64,000 nucleotides of DNA, taken from NCBI GenBank assembly GCA_963736505.1, contig CAVTOZ010000005.1, positions 806,001-870,000 on the forward strand, read 5' to 3'. Shown piece by piece: positions 16,547-25,058 of the stretch (positions are counted from its first letter, which is position 1; each line of letters starts with the position of its first letter). The translations under genes and the position numbers were made by a program. The notes below the pieces were generated by a model. That model had not been told where the DNA came from. It worked only from the letters and a program-made list of their open reading frames with translations, and did not search any database. The stretch comes from Solirubrobacter sp963736505. GTDB taxonomy: Bacteria > Actinomycetota > Thermoleophilia > Solirubrobacterales > Solirubrobacteraceae.

Positions 16547-17812
16547 GTGCGATTCCTCCCCATGCTCGCCGCCGCGCTCGCCGCGGCGTCCGTCGCGGCC
16601 GCTCCCGCCGCCGCCGACTCGATCGTCTACGCGAAGGACGGCAACCTCTTCCTGACGAGCCCGGACGGCTCGAAGGGCTACCAGCTCACCAGCGGCGGCG
16701 GCTACTCCGAGCCGTCGCAGGCCGACGACGGCACGATCGGCGCGCTGCGCTACAAGCAGCTCGTCCGGCTCGACCGCGCGGGGCATCCCCTCAACGCCCC
16801 GATCGACGCCATGGGCACGTCGCGCGGCCCGATCGGCGGCCCCTACGAGCCGCGCATCTCCCCCGACGGCACGCGCTTCGCCTACTACTTCTACGTCCAG
16901 ACGTCGTTCGACGACTACGAGAACAACATCCGCTGGATCGACACCGGCTCCTACGGCACGTGGACGTGGGCCGACCACTTCACCAGCCCGGCGTCCGAGA
17001 GCGAGTACGCGCGCTCGCTGACGCAGCCTGAGTGGGTGGCCAACGACCGCCTGCTCGGCACGCAGGGCTTCTGGATGAACATGTGGACGTGGCAGCTCGG
17101 CACCGGCCACGGCTACACCTCCAACGCGTCGCAGTGGTGGTTCGGGCTGCGCGACCCGCTCGACGAGTGGGGCGTCGAGCCGTACCACCGGTACGACGAT
17201 CCGGCGCTCTCGCGCGACGGCGCGAGGCTCGCGATGACCGACGCCGACGGGCTCTACATCGCCGCGACGCACGGGCCCGCGTGGTCGGGCTCGGCGCCGT
17301 ACCCCGAGCCCGACTACCTCGGCGCCCAGAGCGACCTGGCGGCCCCGACGATCGCCTGCTCGCGCCCCGGCGCCGGCATCCGCAACCCGACCTGGTCGTC
17401 GGACGGCGCCACGGTCGCCTACATGGCCGGCGGCGGCGTGCACGTGATGAGCGCCGACTGCTCGAGCGACCGGCTGCTGGTGCCGGGCGGGAGCGATCCC
17501 GCGTTCGGCCGCGCCGACGCGATCGCCCCGCCGGCGCCCGCTCCCGCGCCGAAGCCCGCGCCCGTCACGGTCAGCCGGCTCTCGCTGCACCCGAGCACGT
17601 TCACGGCGCGCAAGGGCACGACGGTGCGCTTCACGCTCTCCGCCGCCGCCAGGGTCACGCTGGCCGTCCGCCGCACCACGGCCGCGGTGACCGTCGACGG
17701 CCGCGCGGGCGCCAACTCCGTGCGCTTCAAGCGGCGGCTCAAGCCGGGCGCCTACCGCCTGGACGTGCGCGCCGGCACGACCGCGAGCGCGAGGTTCCGC
17801 GTGAAGCGCTGA
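16547..17812 (+). CDS. Secreted TolB/WD40-like beta-propeller protein
   Basis: About 421 residues with an alanine-rich signal peptide ending near AAPAAADS. Repeats such as SIVYAKDGNLFLTSPDGSKGYQLT, EPRISPDGTRFAYYF and NPTWSSDGATVAYMAGG are PD40/TolB propeller blades. A proline linker (PAPAPAPKPAP) leads to a beta-sandwich tail ending in RFRVKR. GTG at 547 of the 16-kb block is chosen because it opens the signal peptide; an ATG at 16562 would serve as well. A sister gene with the same architecture lies at 45866. Likely extracellular or cell-surface binding; no enzymatic motif seen. Confidence 0.8.
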   Translation: MRFLPMLAAALAAASVAAAPAAADSIVYAKDGNLFLTSPDGSKGYQLTSGGGYSEPSQADDGTIGALRYKQLVRLDRAGHPLNAPIDAMGTSRGPIGGPYEPRISPDGTRFAYYFYVQTSFDDYENNIRWIDTGSYGTWTWADHFTSPASESEYARSLTQPEWVANDRLLGTQGFWMNMWTWQLGTGHGYTSNASQWWFGLRDPLDEWGVEPYHRYDDPALSRDGARLAMTDADGLYIAATHGPAWSGSAPYPEPDYLGAQSDLAAPTIACSRPGAGIRNPTWSSDGATVAYMAGGGVHVMSADCSSDRLLVPGGSDPAFGRADAIAPPAPAPAPKPAPVTVSRLSLHPSTFTARKGTTVRFTLSAAARVTLAVRRTTAAVTVDGRAGANSVRFKRRLKPGAYRLDVRAGTTASARFRVKR

Positions 17813-17861
17813 TTTGCCAATCCGCCGGTGTTTCTGGTGTTATGCCGGGCTAGAGAGACAT

Positions 17862-17988
17862 AAGGCCGAGTCCCGCCCTCCCCGGAGGACGGGAGCGGGG
17901 GAACCAATTGGACCAGCCGGTCCGGGGGCGAATCGCCGCAACAGCGGCGTAGCGCGCAGGCGCGAGCCCGTCAGCTCACCTCGTAGGC
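17862..17988 (+). promoter_or_regulatory. c-di-AMP riboswitch (ydaO/yuaA type)
   Basis: The leader carries the well-known conserved blocks of the ydaO aptamer in order: GGCCGAGTCCCGCC, GGGAGCGGGGGAACCAA (about 17891-17907), GGGGCGAATCGCCG (17924-17937), and the 3' block GCGAGCCCGTCAGCTCACCT (17962-17981) closing with CGTAGGCC. It precedes an NlpC/P60 cell-wall hydrolase by 24 bases, the most common actinobacterial target. c-di-AMP binding turns expression off in known examples. Confidence 0.92.
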
Positions 17989-18011
17989 CCACTGAGGACG
18001 AGGAGGACTTG

Positions 18012-18929
18012 ATGACCGGCACCCGCGATCTCGCGCGCCCAGAGCTGTGGGAGCGTTCGCTTGCCCGCTCACGCCGCAGGCGCGAGCTGAGGGCGCAGCG
18101 CCGCCCCGGCGGGCGGACGGTGTCGGCCGTCGCGCTCGCGGCGACGCTGGCCAGCCCCGCGGCGGCCGGCGCCACGCTGCTGCGCACCCACAGCCGGGGT
18201 CCGGCGGTGACGGCGGCGCAGCGCGCCCTCGGCGTCGCCGCCGACGGCGAGTTCGGGCCGATGACCCGCAGCGCCGTGCGCGCGTTCCAGCGCGCGCATG
18301 GGCTGGAGGTCGACGGGATCATCGGGCCCGTCACCGCGGCGGCGCTGGGACTCGGCGGAGGTCAGGCCGCCGACGGCCCAGCGCCGCCGCCTGCGACGAC
18401 GCGGGCGCTGCAGGCGAAGCTCGGGCTCGCGGCCGACGGCGTCTACGGGCCGGTCACGCGCGCCTCGGTGCGCGCGTTCCAGCGCGCGCACGGGCTCGAG
18501 GTCGACGGCGTCGTCGGGCCGCAGACGCTCGGCGCGCTGGGGCTCTCCGGGTCCTTCTCGTCCACGCCGGCCGCGCAGGGCGGCTCATCCGCGGTCGCCG
18601 CCGCCTCGTCGCAGATCGGCGCCCGCTACGTGTACGGCGGCACCGGCAACGGCGGCTTCGACTGCTCCGGCCTGGTGCAGTGGGCGTTCGCCCAGGCGGG
18701 CGTCTCGCTGCCGCGCACGAGCTTCTCCCAGTACGGCGCCGGCTCGCCGGTCAGCCAGATCCAGGCCGGGGACCTCGTGTTCTTCGACACCGACGGCTCC
18801 GGCGCGTCGCACGTCGGCATCGCGACCGGGCCGAACAGCGCCATCTCCGCCACGACGCACGGCGTGATGCAGCACGAGATCACGACCGGCTACTGGGGCG
18901 CGCACTACCTCGGGGCGCGCCGCGTGTAG
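18012..18929 (+). CDS. NlpC/P60 peptidoglycan hydrolase with two PG-binding domains
   Basis: 305 residues. After a basic N-terminus and a hydrophobic signal (about 38-55) come two PG_binding_1 repeats (about 60-115 and 130-180, each with AVRAFQRAHGLEVDG or close variant) and an NlpC/P60 domain. The catalytic Cys is in GGFDCSGLVQWAF, the His in ASHVGIATG. It should cut stem peptides of peptidoglycan outside the cell. The ATG follows a strong AGGAGG site at 18001-18006, and the gene is under the c-di-AMP riboswitch just upstream, linking wall remodelling to osmotic or cell-wall signalling. Confidence 0.93.
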   Translation: MTGTRDLARPELWERSLARSRRRRELRAQRRPGGRTVSAVALAATLASPAAAGATLLRTHSRGPAVTAAQRALGVAADGEFGPMTRSAVRAFQRAHGLEVDGIIGPVTAAALGLGGGQAADGPAPPPATTRALQAKLGLAADGVYGPVTRASVRAFQRAHGLEVDGVVGPQTLGALGLSGSFSSTPAAQGGSSAVAAASSQIGARYVYGGTGNGGFDCSGLVQWAFAQAGVSLPRTSFSQYGAGSPVSQIQAGDLVFFDTDGSGASHVGIATGPNSAISATTHGVMQHEITTGYWGAHYLGARRV

Positions 18930-19031
18930 ATCGTCGTCGCAAAGGCTGCGGGCTCCGCGTGGCCGGGAGCGAGCCCAGCACGACCGCGACGGCGAGCATG
19001 CATCGGCTGGTCATCAACGACCAGCGTCGCG

Positions 19032-19049
19032 CGGGCTCTCGCGAGCCCG
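19032..19049. terminator. Hairpin between convergent genes
   Basis: CGGGCTC-TCGC-GAGCCCG, a perfect 7-bp stem with a 4-base loop, lies between the NlpC/P60 stop (18929) and the convergent small gene ending at 19055. It could stop transcription from either side. No T-run follows, as is common in high-GC genomes, so this is a moderate call. Confidence 0.5.
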
Positions 19050-19054
19050 GACCG

Positions 19055-19279
19055 CTATCGCGTGGGAGCGAGCACCACCTTGCGGATCGGGGCGTACGCG
19101 AACGGGTGGTGGAAGACGTCCAGCGGACTCACCCCCGGCCCGACCTCGATCTCGAAGTTCTCGCCGGTACGCGCGTCGTCGACGACGACGGTGACCCTGT
19201 TCTCGCCCGGGTCCCACAGCATGCGGACATCAAGGCCGTCGTTGGTGCGGTGGTCGAGCTCACGAATGGTGGTTTCCAT
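19055..19279 (-). CDS. Small conserved hypothetical protein
   Basis: 74 residues, METTIRELDHRTNDGLDVRMLWDPG at the start and FEIEVGPGVSPLDVFHHPFAYAPIRK later. This pattern, a beta-rich core ending in a DVFHHPFAYA-like block, is one I recognise from uncharacterised short proteins of actinobacteria; no function is known. No signal peptide or membrane helix. It stands alone between the NlpC/P60 gene and a divergent secreted protein gene. Confidence 0.75.
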   Translation of the reverse strand: METTIRELDHRTNDGLDVRMLWDPGENRVTVVVDDARTGENFEIEVGPGVSPLDVFHHPFAYAPIRKVVLAPTR

Positions 19280-19362
19280 GGATCCCAGAGTGGCAGCCGC
19301 GCGATTCTCGCCCCAGGGGGCGGGCTCACCCTTCAGGGTTGGGGCAGCACTACTCTGGCCCG

Positions 19363-19713
19363 ATGAAAGGCGTACTCGCTCTCGCCGCCGCCGTGGCCGC
19401 GCTGCTCGCCGCCGCGCCCGCGCAGGCCGCCACGGTGACGTGCAAGCCCGGCAAGTACCTCGTCACGGCCGAGGGCGTCACGCACCTGCGCGCGACCGGC
19501 CTGCCGGTCAGGACCGGCGGCTACGCGCCACGCTGCCTGGTGGCCGAGTCCGTCGCCGCCGAGGTGCAGATCCGGCGCCGCGCGTCCAAGGCCACGCCGA
19601 AGCGCGTGAACGTCTTCGGCGCCCGCTGGAGCGCCGGCAAGTGGACGGTCAAGCGCAGCGGCAGGCGCGTCACCGCGACGCAGGGCGCCAAGACCGTCAC
19701 GTTCGACATCTAG
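19363..19713 (+). CDS. Small secreted protein of unknown function
   Basis: 116 residues with a clear signal peptide (MKGVLALAAAVAALLAAAPAQA, cut after AQA). The mature part is basic and has two cysteines (TCKPGKYLVT and PRCLVAES) that could pair in the oxidising exterior. It ends with a beta-rich, lysine-rich tail. The last four bases overlap the convergent sigma-factor gene. No family recognised. Confidence 0.75.
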   Translation: MKGVLALAAAVAALLAAAPAQAATVTCKPGKYLVTAEGVTHLRATGLPVRTGGYAPRCLVAESVAAEVQIRRRASKATPKRVNVFGARWSAGKWTVKRSGRRVTATQGAKTVTFDI

Positions 19714-20645
19714 AGCGTCGGCGGCAAGCCGAGCGCCTCGAACAGGTCGGCGTCGAACGTCGTGATCTCGGCGATCAGCCCGTCCTCGACGCGGATCACG
19801 TCGAGCTTGAAGGCGCGGAACTCCGTGTCGCCGGGCGCGCGCAGGTAGGACGCCGCCGTCGGCATCCGGTTCACGTGCGTCTCGACGAGCCGCCACTCGC
19901 CCATCCCGTCGTCGCCGAACGCCATCGCCAGCAGCGGCGCGAGCGAGTCGCGGCCGTCGTAGACGAACGGCTGCGGCGGCATCGTGACGCGGATGTCCTC
20001 GCGCATCAGCGCCACGGCGCCCGCGGTGTCGGCGCGCTGGTGGGTGTCGATGAAGCCCTGCAGGAGCCGCCGCTCGTCCTCGCTGAGCTCGGCCGGCCGC
20101 GGCTCGGGAAGCTGGTCGCCGATGCTCGCCCGCGCGCGCTGGAGCGCGCTGTTGGCCGCCGGGACGCTGATCTCCAGCATCGCCGCAGTCTCGATCGCCG
20201 ACCAGCCGAGCACGTCGCGCAGGATCAGCGCGGCGCGCTGGCGCGGCGGCAGCAGCTGGATCAGGGCGATGAACGTCAGCTCGATCGTCTCGCGGGCGAC
20301 GACGACGGCCTCGGGCTGCTCGGAGGCCGGCGCGACCTCGTCGAGCATGTGGTCCGGGTACGGCGTCAGCCACGGGATCTCGGCGAACGAGCCCAGCTCC
20401 TGCACGCGCCGCTTGCGCGCCTTGAGCGTGTCGAGGCAGACGTTGGTCGCGATCCGGTACAGCCACGCGCGCATCAGCACGCCGCCGGAGAAGGTCTCGC
20501 GGCTGCGCCAGGCGCGCAGGAACGTCTCCTGCACGTGCTCCTCGGCCTCGTCGAAGTTGCCGAGCATGCGGTAGCAGTGGACCTGCAGCTCGCGCCGGTG
20601 GCGCTCGGTCAGCTGGGTGAATTCGGTGTCGAGCACAGCGGTCAT
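19710..20645 (-). CDS. ECF sigma factor with SnoaL-like C-terminal domain
   Basis: 311 residues. Sigma region 2 lies at about 15-85 (VHCYRMLGNFDEAEEHVQETFLRAWR) and region 4 at about 130-180 (LPPRQRAALILRDVLGWSAIETAAMLEISVPAANSALQRAR). The remaining 110 residues are a SnoaL/NTF2-like domain (TMPPQPFVYDGRDSLAPLLA), as in the SigJ/SigX5-like ECF groups where this domain replaces an anti-sigma factor. No anti-sigma gene is adjacent, which fits. Target promoters unknown. Confidence 0.92.
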   Translation of the reverse strand: MTAVLDTEFTQLTERHRRELQVHCYRMLGNFDEAEEHVQETFLRAWRSRETFSGGVLMRAWLYRIATNVCLDTLKARKRRVQELGSFAEIPWLTPYPDHMLDEVAPASEQPEAVVVARETIELTFIALIQLLPPRQRAALILRDVLGWSAIETAAMLEISVPAANSALQRARASIGDQLPEPRPAELSEDERRLLQGFIDTHQRADTAGAVALMREDIRVTMPPQPFVYDGRDSLAPLLAMAFGDDGMGEWRLVETHVNRMPTAASYLRAPGDTEFRAFKLDVIRVEDGLIAEITTFDADLFEALGLPPTL

Positions 20646-20722
20646 GACAGTTGTAACGACATGCGCTGATCGAACTCATCGGTCGCCGGGTATGCCGGTG
20701 GTGTCCAGAGGGAGGTCCCGCC

Positions 20723-22837
20723 GTGCTGTTCCGTCGTCTGCTGCTGCCCGTGGCGCTGCTGCTCGCCGCGGGCGTGTTCGTCGCCCCCGCGCTCGCCGCC
20801 GCGCCGGGAGCCCGCGCCACGTGGGCGCCCGCCGACAAGCACGGGTTCGGGACCTCGCGCCAGCTCGCGAGCACCGTCTGGTTCACGCTGCGCCAGGCCT
20901 CGCTGAGCGAGATCTACTACCCGGACCTCGACACGCCGAGCTTCCGCGGGCTGCAGTTCGCCGTCACCGACGGGCGCTCGTTCCTCGATCGCGAGACCGT
21001 CGACGACGACCCGGCCCACATCGAGCCGGTCCCGCCCGGCGTGCGCGCGCACGTCGAGCCGGTGCCCGGTTCGTTGACGTTCCGGCAGGTGACCGAGACG
21101 TCGCTCTGGCGGCTGACGAAGACGTGGATCACCGATCCCGGCCGCGCGACGGTGCTGGCCGACGTGCGCTTCGAGTCGCGCACGCACCGGCCGCTGCAGC
21201 TGTACGTGCTCGCCGACCCGGCCGCGAGCGACACGGGCAACGACGACCAAGGCCGCGGGATGGTCGCGTGGGACGCGTCGTCGGCGAGCGCGGTCGCGGC
21301 GGACCCGCCGCTGCGCGACGCGTCGGCCGGCTACCGCGGGACCGAGAGCGACCCGTGGATCGACCTGCAGGACCACCGGCTCTCGCACTCGGTCGCCGAC
21401 CAGCCGGGCAACGTCGTGCAGGGCGCGCTGACGGCGCTGGACGGCCGCGGCCGGCAGCGGATGACGCTCGCGATCGGCTTCGGCGCGCAGCCGGCCGCGG
21501 CGGTCGCGACCGCGTCCGCCTCCCTGCGCACGGGCTTCGCGCGCGCCGCGCGCGACTACGCGGGCGCCTGGTCGTCGTATCTCGGGACCTTGAAGCGCCC
21601 GCCCGCCAGCGCCGGCCGCGACCAGCGGCTCTACCAGCAGTCGCTGATGGTGCTCGCCGCGTCGGAGGACAAGCTCAACCGCGGCGCGACGATCGCCGCG
21701 CCGAACATGCCGTGGGTCTGGGGCACGCTCACGCTCGAGAACCCCGCGGACGGGCACTCCGGCCCGTACCACCTCGTCTGGCCGCGCGACTTCTACCACG
21801 TGGTCACGGCGCAGTCGGCGGCCGGCGACGGCGCCGCGGCGACGCGCCAGCTCGACTACCTGTGGCGGATCCAGAAGCCCGACGGGTCGTGGTGGCAGAA
21901 CACCGAGCCCGACGGGGACCCGCACTGGACCGGCACGCAGATGGACGAGGTCTCGCTCCCCGTCGTGCTCGCCTGGTGGCTCGGGCGCACCGGCGCCGCC
22001 GACTGGGCGCACATCAAGCGCGCGGCCGACTTCATCATCGCCAACGGCCCGCGCACGCAGCAGGAGCGCTGGGAGAACCAGGACGGCTACTCGCCCAACA
22101 CGATCGCGACCGAGATCGCGGGGCTCGTGTGCGCGGCGGCGGTCGCGCGCGCCAACGGCGACGGCGGGAGCTCGGCCGCCTATCTCGCCAAGGCCGACGA
22201 GTGGCAGAAGGGCGTCGAGGGGATGACCGCCACCTCCAACGGCCCGTACTCGCCGAAGCCGTACTACCTGCGCATCACCAAGGACGCGAACCCGAACGCC
22301 GGCACCACCTACTCGCTCGGCGACAACATGGACCGGCCGGTCGACCAGCGCGAGATCGTCGACAACTCGTTCCTCGGGCTCGTCCTGTTCGGGGCGAAGA
22401 AGTTCGACGACCCGGTCGTGCTCAACTCGCTCGCCGTCGGCGACAGGTCGCTGCGCGCGGACACGCCGAACGGCCCGGTCTGGCACCGCTTCACGTTCGA
22501 CGGCTACGGCGAGACGGACGCCGGCGGCGACTGGGATCTGTTCCCCACCGCCGCGCGCCAGACGCACGGCCGCGCGTGGCCGCTGCTGACCGGCGAGCGA
22601 GGCGAGTACGAGCTGCTCGCCGGCCGCCGCGCCGACGCCTACCTGGAGACGATGGCGCGGACCGCCAACGACGGCCTGATGCTGCCCGAGCAGGTGTTCG
22701 AGACCACCGGCGAAGGCACGCGCTCAGGCACGCCGCTGGCGTGGACGCACGCGCAGTTCGTCCGGCTCGCCTGGTCGATCCAGGCGGGCACGCCGATCGA
22801 GCGCCCGTCGATCGTCGCGGACAGGTACGCCCGCTAG
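20723..22837 (+). CDS. Secreted GH15 glucoamylase/glucodextranase-like enzyme
   Basis: 704 residues with a signal peptide (to about residue 26, ALAAAPGA). Residues about 30-300 form the beta-sandwich N-domain of bacterial glucoamylases, then an (alpha/alpha)6 barrel with HLVWPRDFYHVV. The likely general acid is in QERWENQDGYSPNT (Glu448 or Glu451) and the catalytic base in LPEQVF (Glu656), both fitting GH15. It should release glucose from the non-reducing ends of alpha-glucans outside the cell. GTG at 20723 follows GGGAGG. It is divergent from the sigma-factor gene. Confidence 0.93.
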   Translation: MLFRRLLLPVALLLAAGVFVAPALAAAPGARATWAPADKHGFGTSRQLASTVWFTLRQASLSEIYYPDLDTPSFRGLQFAVTDGRSFLDRETVDDDPAHIEPVPPGVRAHVEPVPGSLTFRQVTETSLWRLTKTWITDPGRATVLADVRFESRTHRPLQLYVLADPAASDTGNDDQGRGMVAWDASSASAVAADPPLRDASAGYRGTESDPWIDLQDHRLSHSVADQPGNVVQGALTALDGRGRQRMTLAIGFGAQPAAAVATASASLRTGFARAARDYAGAWSSYLGTLKRPPASAGRDQRLYQQSLMVLAASEDKLNRGATIAAPNMPWVWGTLTLENPADGHSGPYHLVWPRDFYHVVTAQSAAGDGAAATRQLDYLWRIQKPDGSWWQNTEPDGDPHWTGTQMDEVSLPVVLAWWLGRTGAADWAHIKRAADFIIANGPRTQQERWENQDGYSPNTIATEIAGLVCAAAVARANGDGGSSAAYLAKADEWQKGVEGMTATSNGPYSPKPYYLRITKDANPNAGTTYSLGDNMDRPVDQREIVDNSFLGLVLFGAKKFDDPVVLNSLAVGDRSLRADTPNGPVWHRFTFDGYGETDAGGDWDLFPTAARQTHGRAWPLLTGERGEYELLAGRRADAYLETMARTANDGLMLPEQVFETTGEGTRSGTPLAWTHAQFVRLAWSIQAGTPIERPSIVADRYAR

Positions 22838-22877
22838 CACCGCCACGCGACGGTCTCCAGGCCGATCGATGATTCGA

Positions 22878-22905
22878 TGTCGAGAACCGCCGGCCGGCTC
22901 CGCTC
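22878..22905 (+). promoter_or_regulatory. Candidate ECF42-type promoter before the YCII gene
   Basis: TGTCGA at 22878-22883, then 17 bases, then CGCTC at 22901-22905, 48 bases before the YCII start. ECF42 sigma factors are known to use a TGTCGA -35 element and to transcribe the YCII/DGPF gene beside them. The -10 match is weaker than the -35. Confidence 0.45.
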
Positions 22906-22953
22906 ACCAGGTGAAGGGCCTCGAGAGGCGCGGCCCACCACCAGGAGACGACG

Positions 22954-23364
22954 ATGCCCAAGTACCTGCTGCTCAAGCACTACACAGGCGGCCCGGAGCC
23001 GCACCATCCCTTCCCCCCGATGGACCAGTGGGCCCCCGAGGACGTCGAGGCGCACTTCGCCTTCCTCAGGCACGTCAACGAGCTGCTCGAGGAGCGCGGC
23101 GAGCTCGTCGGGGTGCAGGCGCTCACGCCGGCGCAGACGTGGGTGCGCTACGGCGGCCCGGACGCCGCGCCGGTGACCACCGACGGCCCGCTGCCCGAGA
23201 CCAGCGACCTGGTCGCGGGCTGGTACATGATCGACGTCGAGTCCCGCGAGCGCGCGCTCGAGGTCGCGGCCTACATCTCGTCCGAGCCGGGCCCGGGCGG
23301 CGGGCCGCTGTACGAGTGGATCGACGTCCGGGAGATCATGTCGCACGCGCGGTCGGAGGACTGA
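22954..23364 (+). CDS. YCII/DGPF-domain protein partnered with an ECF42 sigma factor
   Basis: 136 residues, MPKYLLLKHYTGG start, then a YCII-like ferredoxin fold with VTTDGPLPETSDLVAGWYMIDVESRERALEVA, typical of the DGPF group. Function of this group is unknown; they are the hallmark neighbours and targets of ECF42 sigma factors. It is read just before the sigma gene, five bases apart. The start is supported by CAGGAG upstream. Confidence 0.9.
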   Translation: MPKYLLLKHYTGGPEPHHPFPPMDQWAPEDVEAHFAFLRHVNELLEERGELVGVQALTPAQTWVRYGGPDAAPVTTDGPLPETSDLVAGWYMIDVESRERALEVAAYISSEPGPGGGPLYEWIDVREIMSHARSED

Positions 23365-23369
23365 CCGGC

Positions 23370-24566
23370 GTGATCGACGCGCCGATGCAACCGGTGGACG
23401 AGGACGCGCTGCGGGCGCTCGTCCCGCGGGTGCTCGCGGGCCTGGTCCGGCGGGGCGAGGACTTCGACGCCGCCGAGGACGCGCTCCAGGAGGCGCTGCT
23501 GGAGGCGCTCCGGGTCTGGCCCGAGCACCCGCCGCGCGACCCGCGCGCGTGGCTGGCGACCGTCGCGACGCGGCGGCTCGTCGACGCCCGCCGCAGCGAG
23601 GCCGCCCGTCAGCGCCGCGAGGAGGCGACGCACGCCGAGCCGCGGCCCGCCGTCACCGAGGAGGGCGACGACACGCTCTTCCTGCTCTTCTGCTGCTGTC
23701 ACCCCGACCTCGCGCCCGCCTCCCAGGTGGCGCTGACCCTGCGCGCCGTCGGCGGCCTCACCACGCGCGAGATCGCCGACGCCTTCTACGTCCCCGAGGC
23801 GACGATGGCGCAGCGGATCAGCCGCGCCAAGGGCACAGTGCGGGGAAGCCGCCTGGACCAGCCCGGCGACCTCGCCGTCGTGCTGCGCGTGCTCTACCTC
23901 GTCTACACGACCGGCCACGCCGGTCGGGTCGACCTGGCCGGCGAGGCGATCCGGCTCGCCCGCCAGCTCACCCTCGCCACCGAGGAGCCGGAGGCGCGCG
24001 GGCTGCTCGCGCTGATGCTGCTCAACCACGCCCGGATGCCGGCGCGGCTCGATCGCGAGGGCCGGATCGTCACCCTCGACCGGCAGGACCGCGGCCTGTG
24101 GGACACGCGCGCGATCGCCGAGGGCGTGCGCGTCCTGCAGTCGGTGCTGGGGGCTTCGCGCCCCGGGCGCTACCAGATCGAGGCCGCCATCGCCGCCCTG
24201 CACGACGACGCGGCGAGCGCCGAGGAGACCGACTGGCCGCAGATCCTCGCCTGGTACGACGACCTCGTCGCCCTCACCGAGGACCCGGTGCGCCAGGACC
24301 CGGCCGCGGTGCTCGGGCGCGCGGTCGCGGTCGGCCATGTCCTCGGTCCCGCCGCGGGGCTGCGCGAGACCGACCGGCTGCGCGACGTGCTGGGCGAGCG
24401 GCACAAGTGGCACGCCGTCCGCGCCCACCTGCGCGAGCTGGGCGGCGACCTGCCAGCCGCCGCCACGGACTACGCCGAGGCCGCCCGCCGGGCCACGAAC
24501 GTCGCCGAGCGCGACCACCTGGTCCGCCAGGCCGCCCGCGCGCGGGCCGCCGCGCTATCCGGCTGA
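23370..24566 (+). CDS. ECF42-type sigma factor with TPR-like C-terminal domain
   Basis: 398 residues from the GTG at 23370 (ATG at 23385 is an alternative). Region 2 holds DFDAAEDALQEALLEALRVWP and region 4 VALTLRAVGGLTTREIADAFYVPEATMAQRISRAK. From about residue 190 to the end it is a long helical domain ending with KWHAVRAHLRELGG and TDYAEAARRATNVAERDHL, which in ECF42 members is a TPR-like domain needed for activity in place of an anti-sigma factor. It overlaps the convergent SRPBCC gene by 12 bases. Confidence 0.93.
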   Translation: MIDAPMQPVDEDALRALVPRVLAGLVRRGEDFDAAEDALQEALLEALRVWPEHPPRDPRAWLATVATRRLVDARRSEAARQRREEATHAEPRPAVTEEGDDTLFLLFCCCHPDLAPASQVALTLRAVGGLTTREIADAFYVPEATMAQRISRAKGTVRGSRLDQPGDLAVVLRVLYLVYTTGHAGRVDLAGEAIRLARQLTLATEEPEARGLLALMLLNHARMPARLDREGRIVTLDRQDRGLWDTRAIAEGVRVLQSVLGASRPGRYQIEAAIAALHDDAASAEETDWPQILAWYDDLVALTEDPVRQDPAAVLGRAVAVGHVLGPAAGLRETDRLRDVLGERHKWHAVRAHLRELGGDLPAAATDYAEAARRATNVAERDHLVRQAARARAAALSG

Positions 24567-25031
24567 CGCGCCCGCGCCCTGCGGGCGACGCTGCGCCGCG
24601 AGCGTCGCAGCCAGCCGCGTCATCGCCTTCTCGTTGCCGCGCCGGATCATCGCCCGCATGAGCGGGACGAGCGGCTTCTCGAGCGCCGGCACCTGCTCGA
24701 ACGCGAACGTGAACTCGACGTGCGTCCCGCCGTCCGGGAGGTCGCTCAGCTCGTAGGTCCCGGTCGCGATCCGGCGGCCCTTGTTGGCGATGTTGCGCTC
24801 GCGGATCAGGCGGTTCTCCTCCGCCTCGATCACCTCGATGTCGGCGTGGTCCTTCAGCGCGCCGAACTTGGTCGTCACGCGCGCCTTGGAGCCGACGCCG
24901 GTGGCCGGGCCGGAGCATCTCCAGTCGGTGAGCATGTGGTCGGTGAACTGCTCGTGGTTGGCCATCACGTCGAGGAACGCGTACACGTCGGCGCGGGGCT
25001 GGGGGACGTCTATTTTCACGGTGACACTCAT
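24555..25031 (-). CDS. SRPBCC-family (polyketide cyclase/START-like) protein
   Basis: 158 residues from the ATG at 25031 (another ATG at 25043 is in frame, but it lies inside the palindrome). MSVTVKIDVPQPRADVYAFLDVMANHEQFTDHM starts a helix-grip fold; TGTYELSDLPDGGTHVEFTFAFEQVPALEKP and a C-terminal helix finish it. Such proteins bind small hydrophobic ligands; no function can be assigned. It is divergent from the TetR gene at 25059 with a 27-base gap containing the operator. Confidence 0.88.
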   Translation of the reverse strand: MSVTVKIDVPQPRADVYAFLDVMANHEQFTDHMLTDWRCSGPATGVGSKARVTTKFGALKDHADIEVIEAEENRLIRERNIANKGRRIATGTYELSDLPDGGTHVEFTFAFEQVPALEKPLVPLMRAMIRRGNEKAMTRLAATLAAQRRPQGAGASAG

Positions 25032-25033
25032 CG

Positions 25034-25049
25034 TGTACCACATGGTACA
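25034..25049. promoter_or_regulatory. TetR operator palindrome
   Basis: TGTACCA-CA-TGGTACA, a perfect 7-2-7 inverted repeat, fills the gap between the SRPBCC start (25031) and the TetR start (25059). The size and place are those of a TetR operator that controls both divergent genes. Confidence 0.8.
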
Positions 25050-25058
25050 GTCTTGTCA

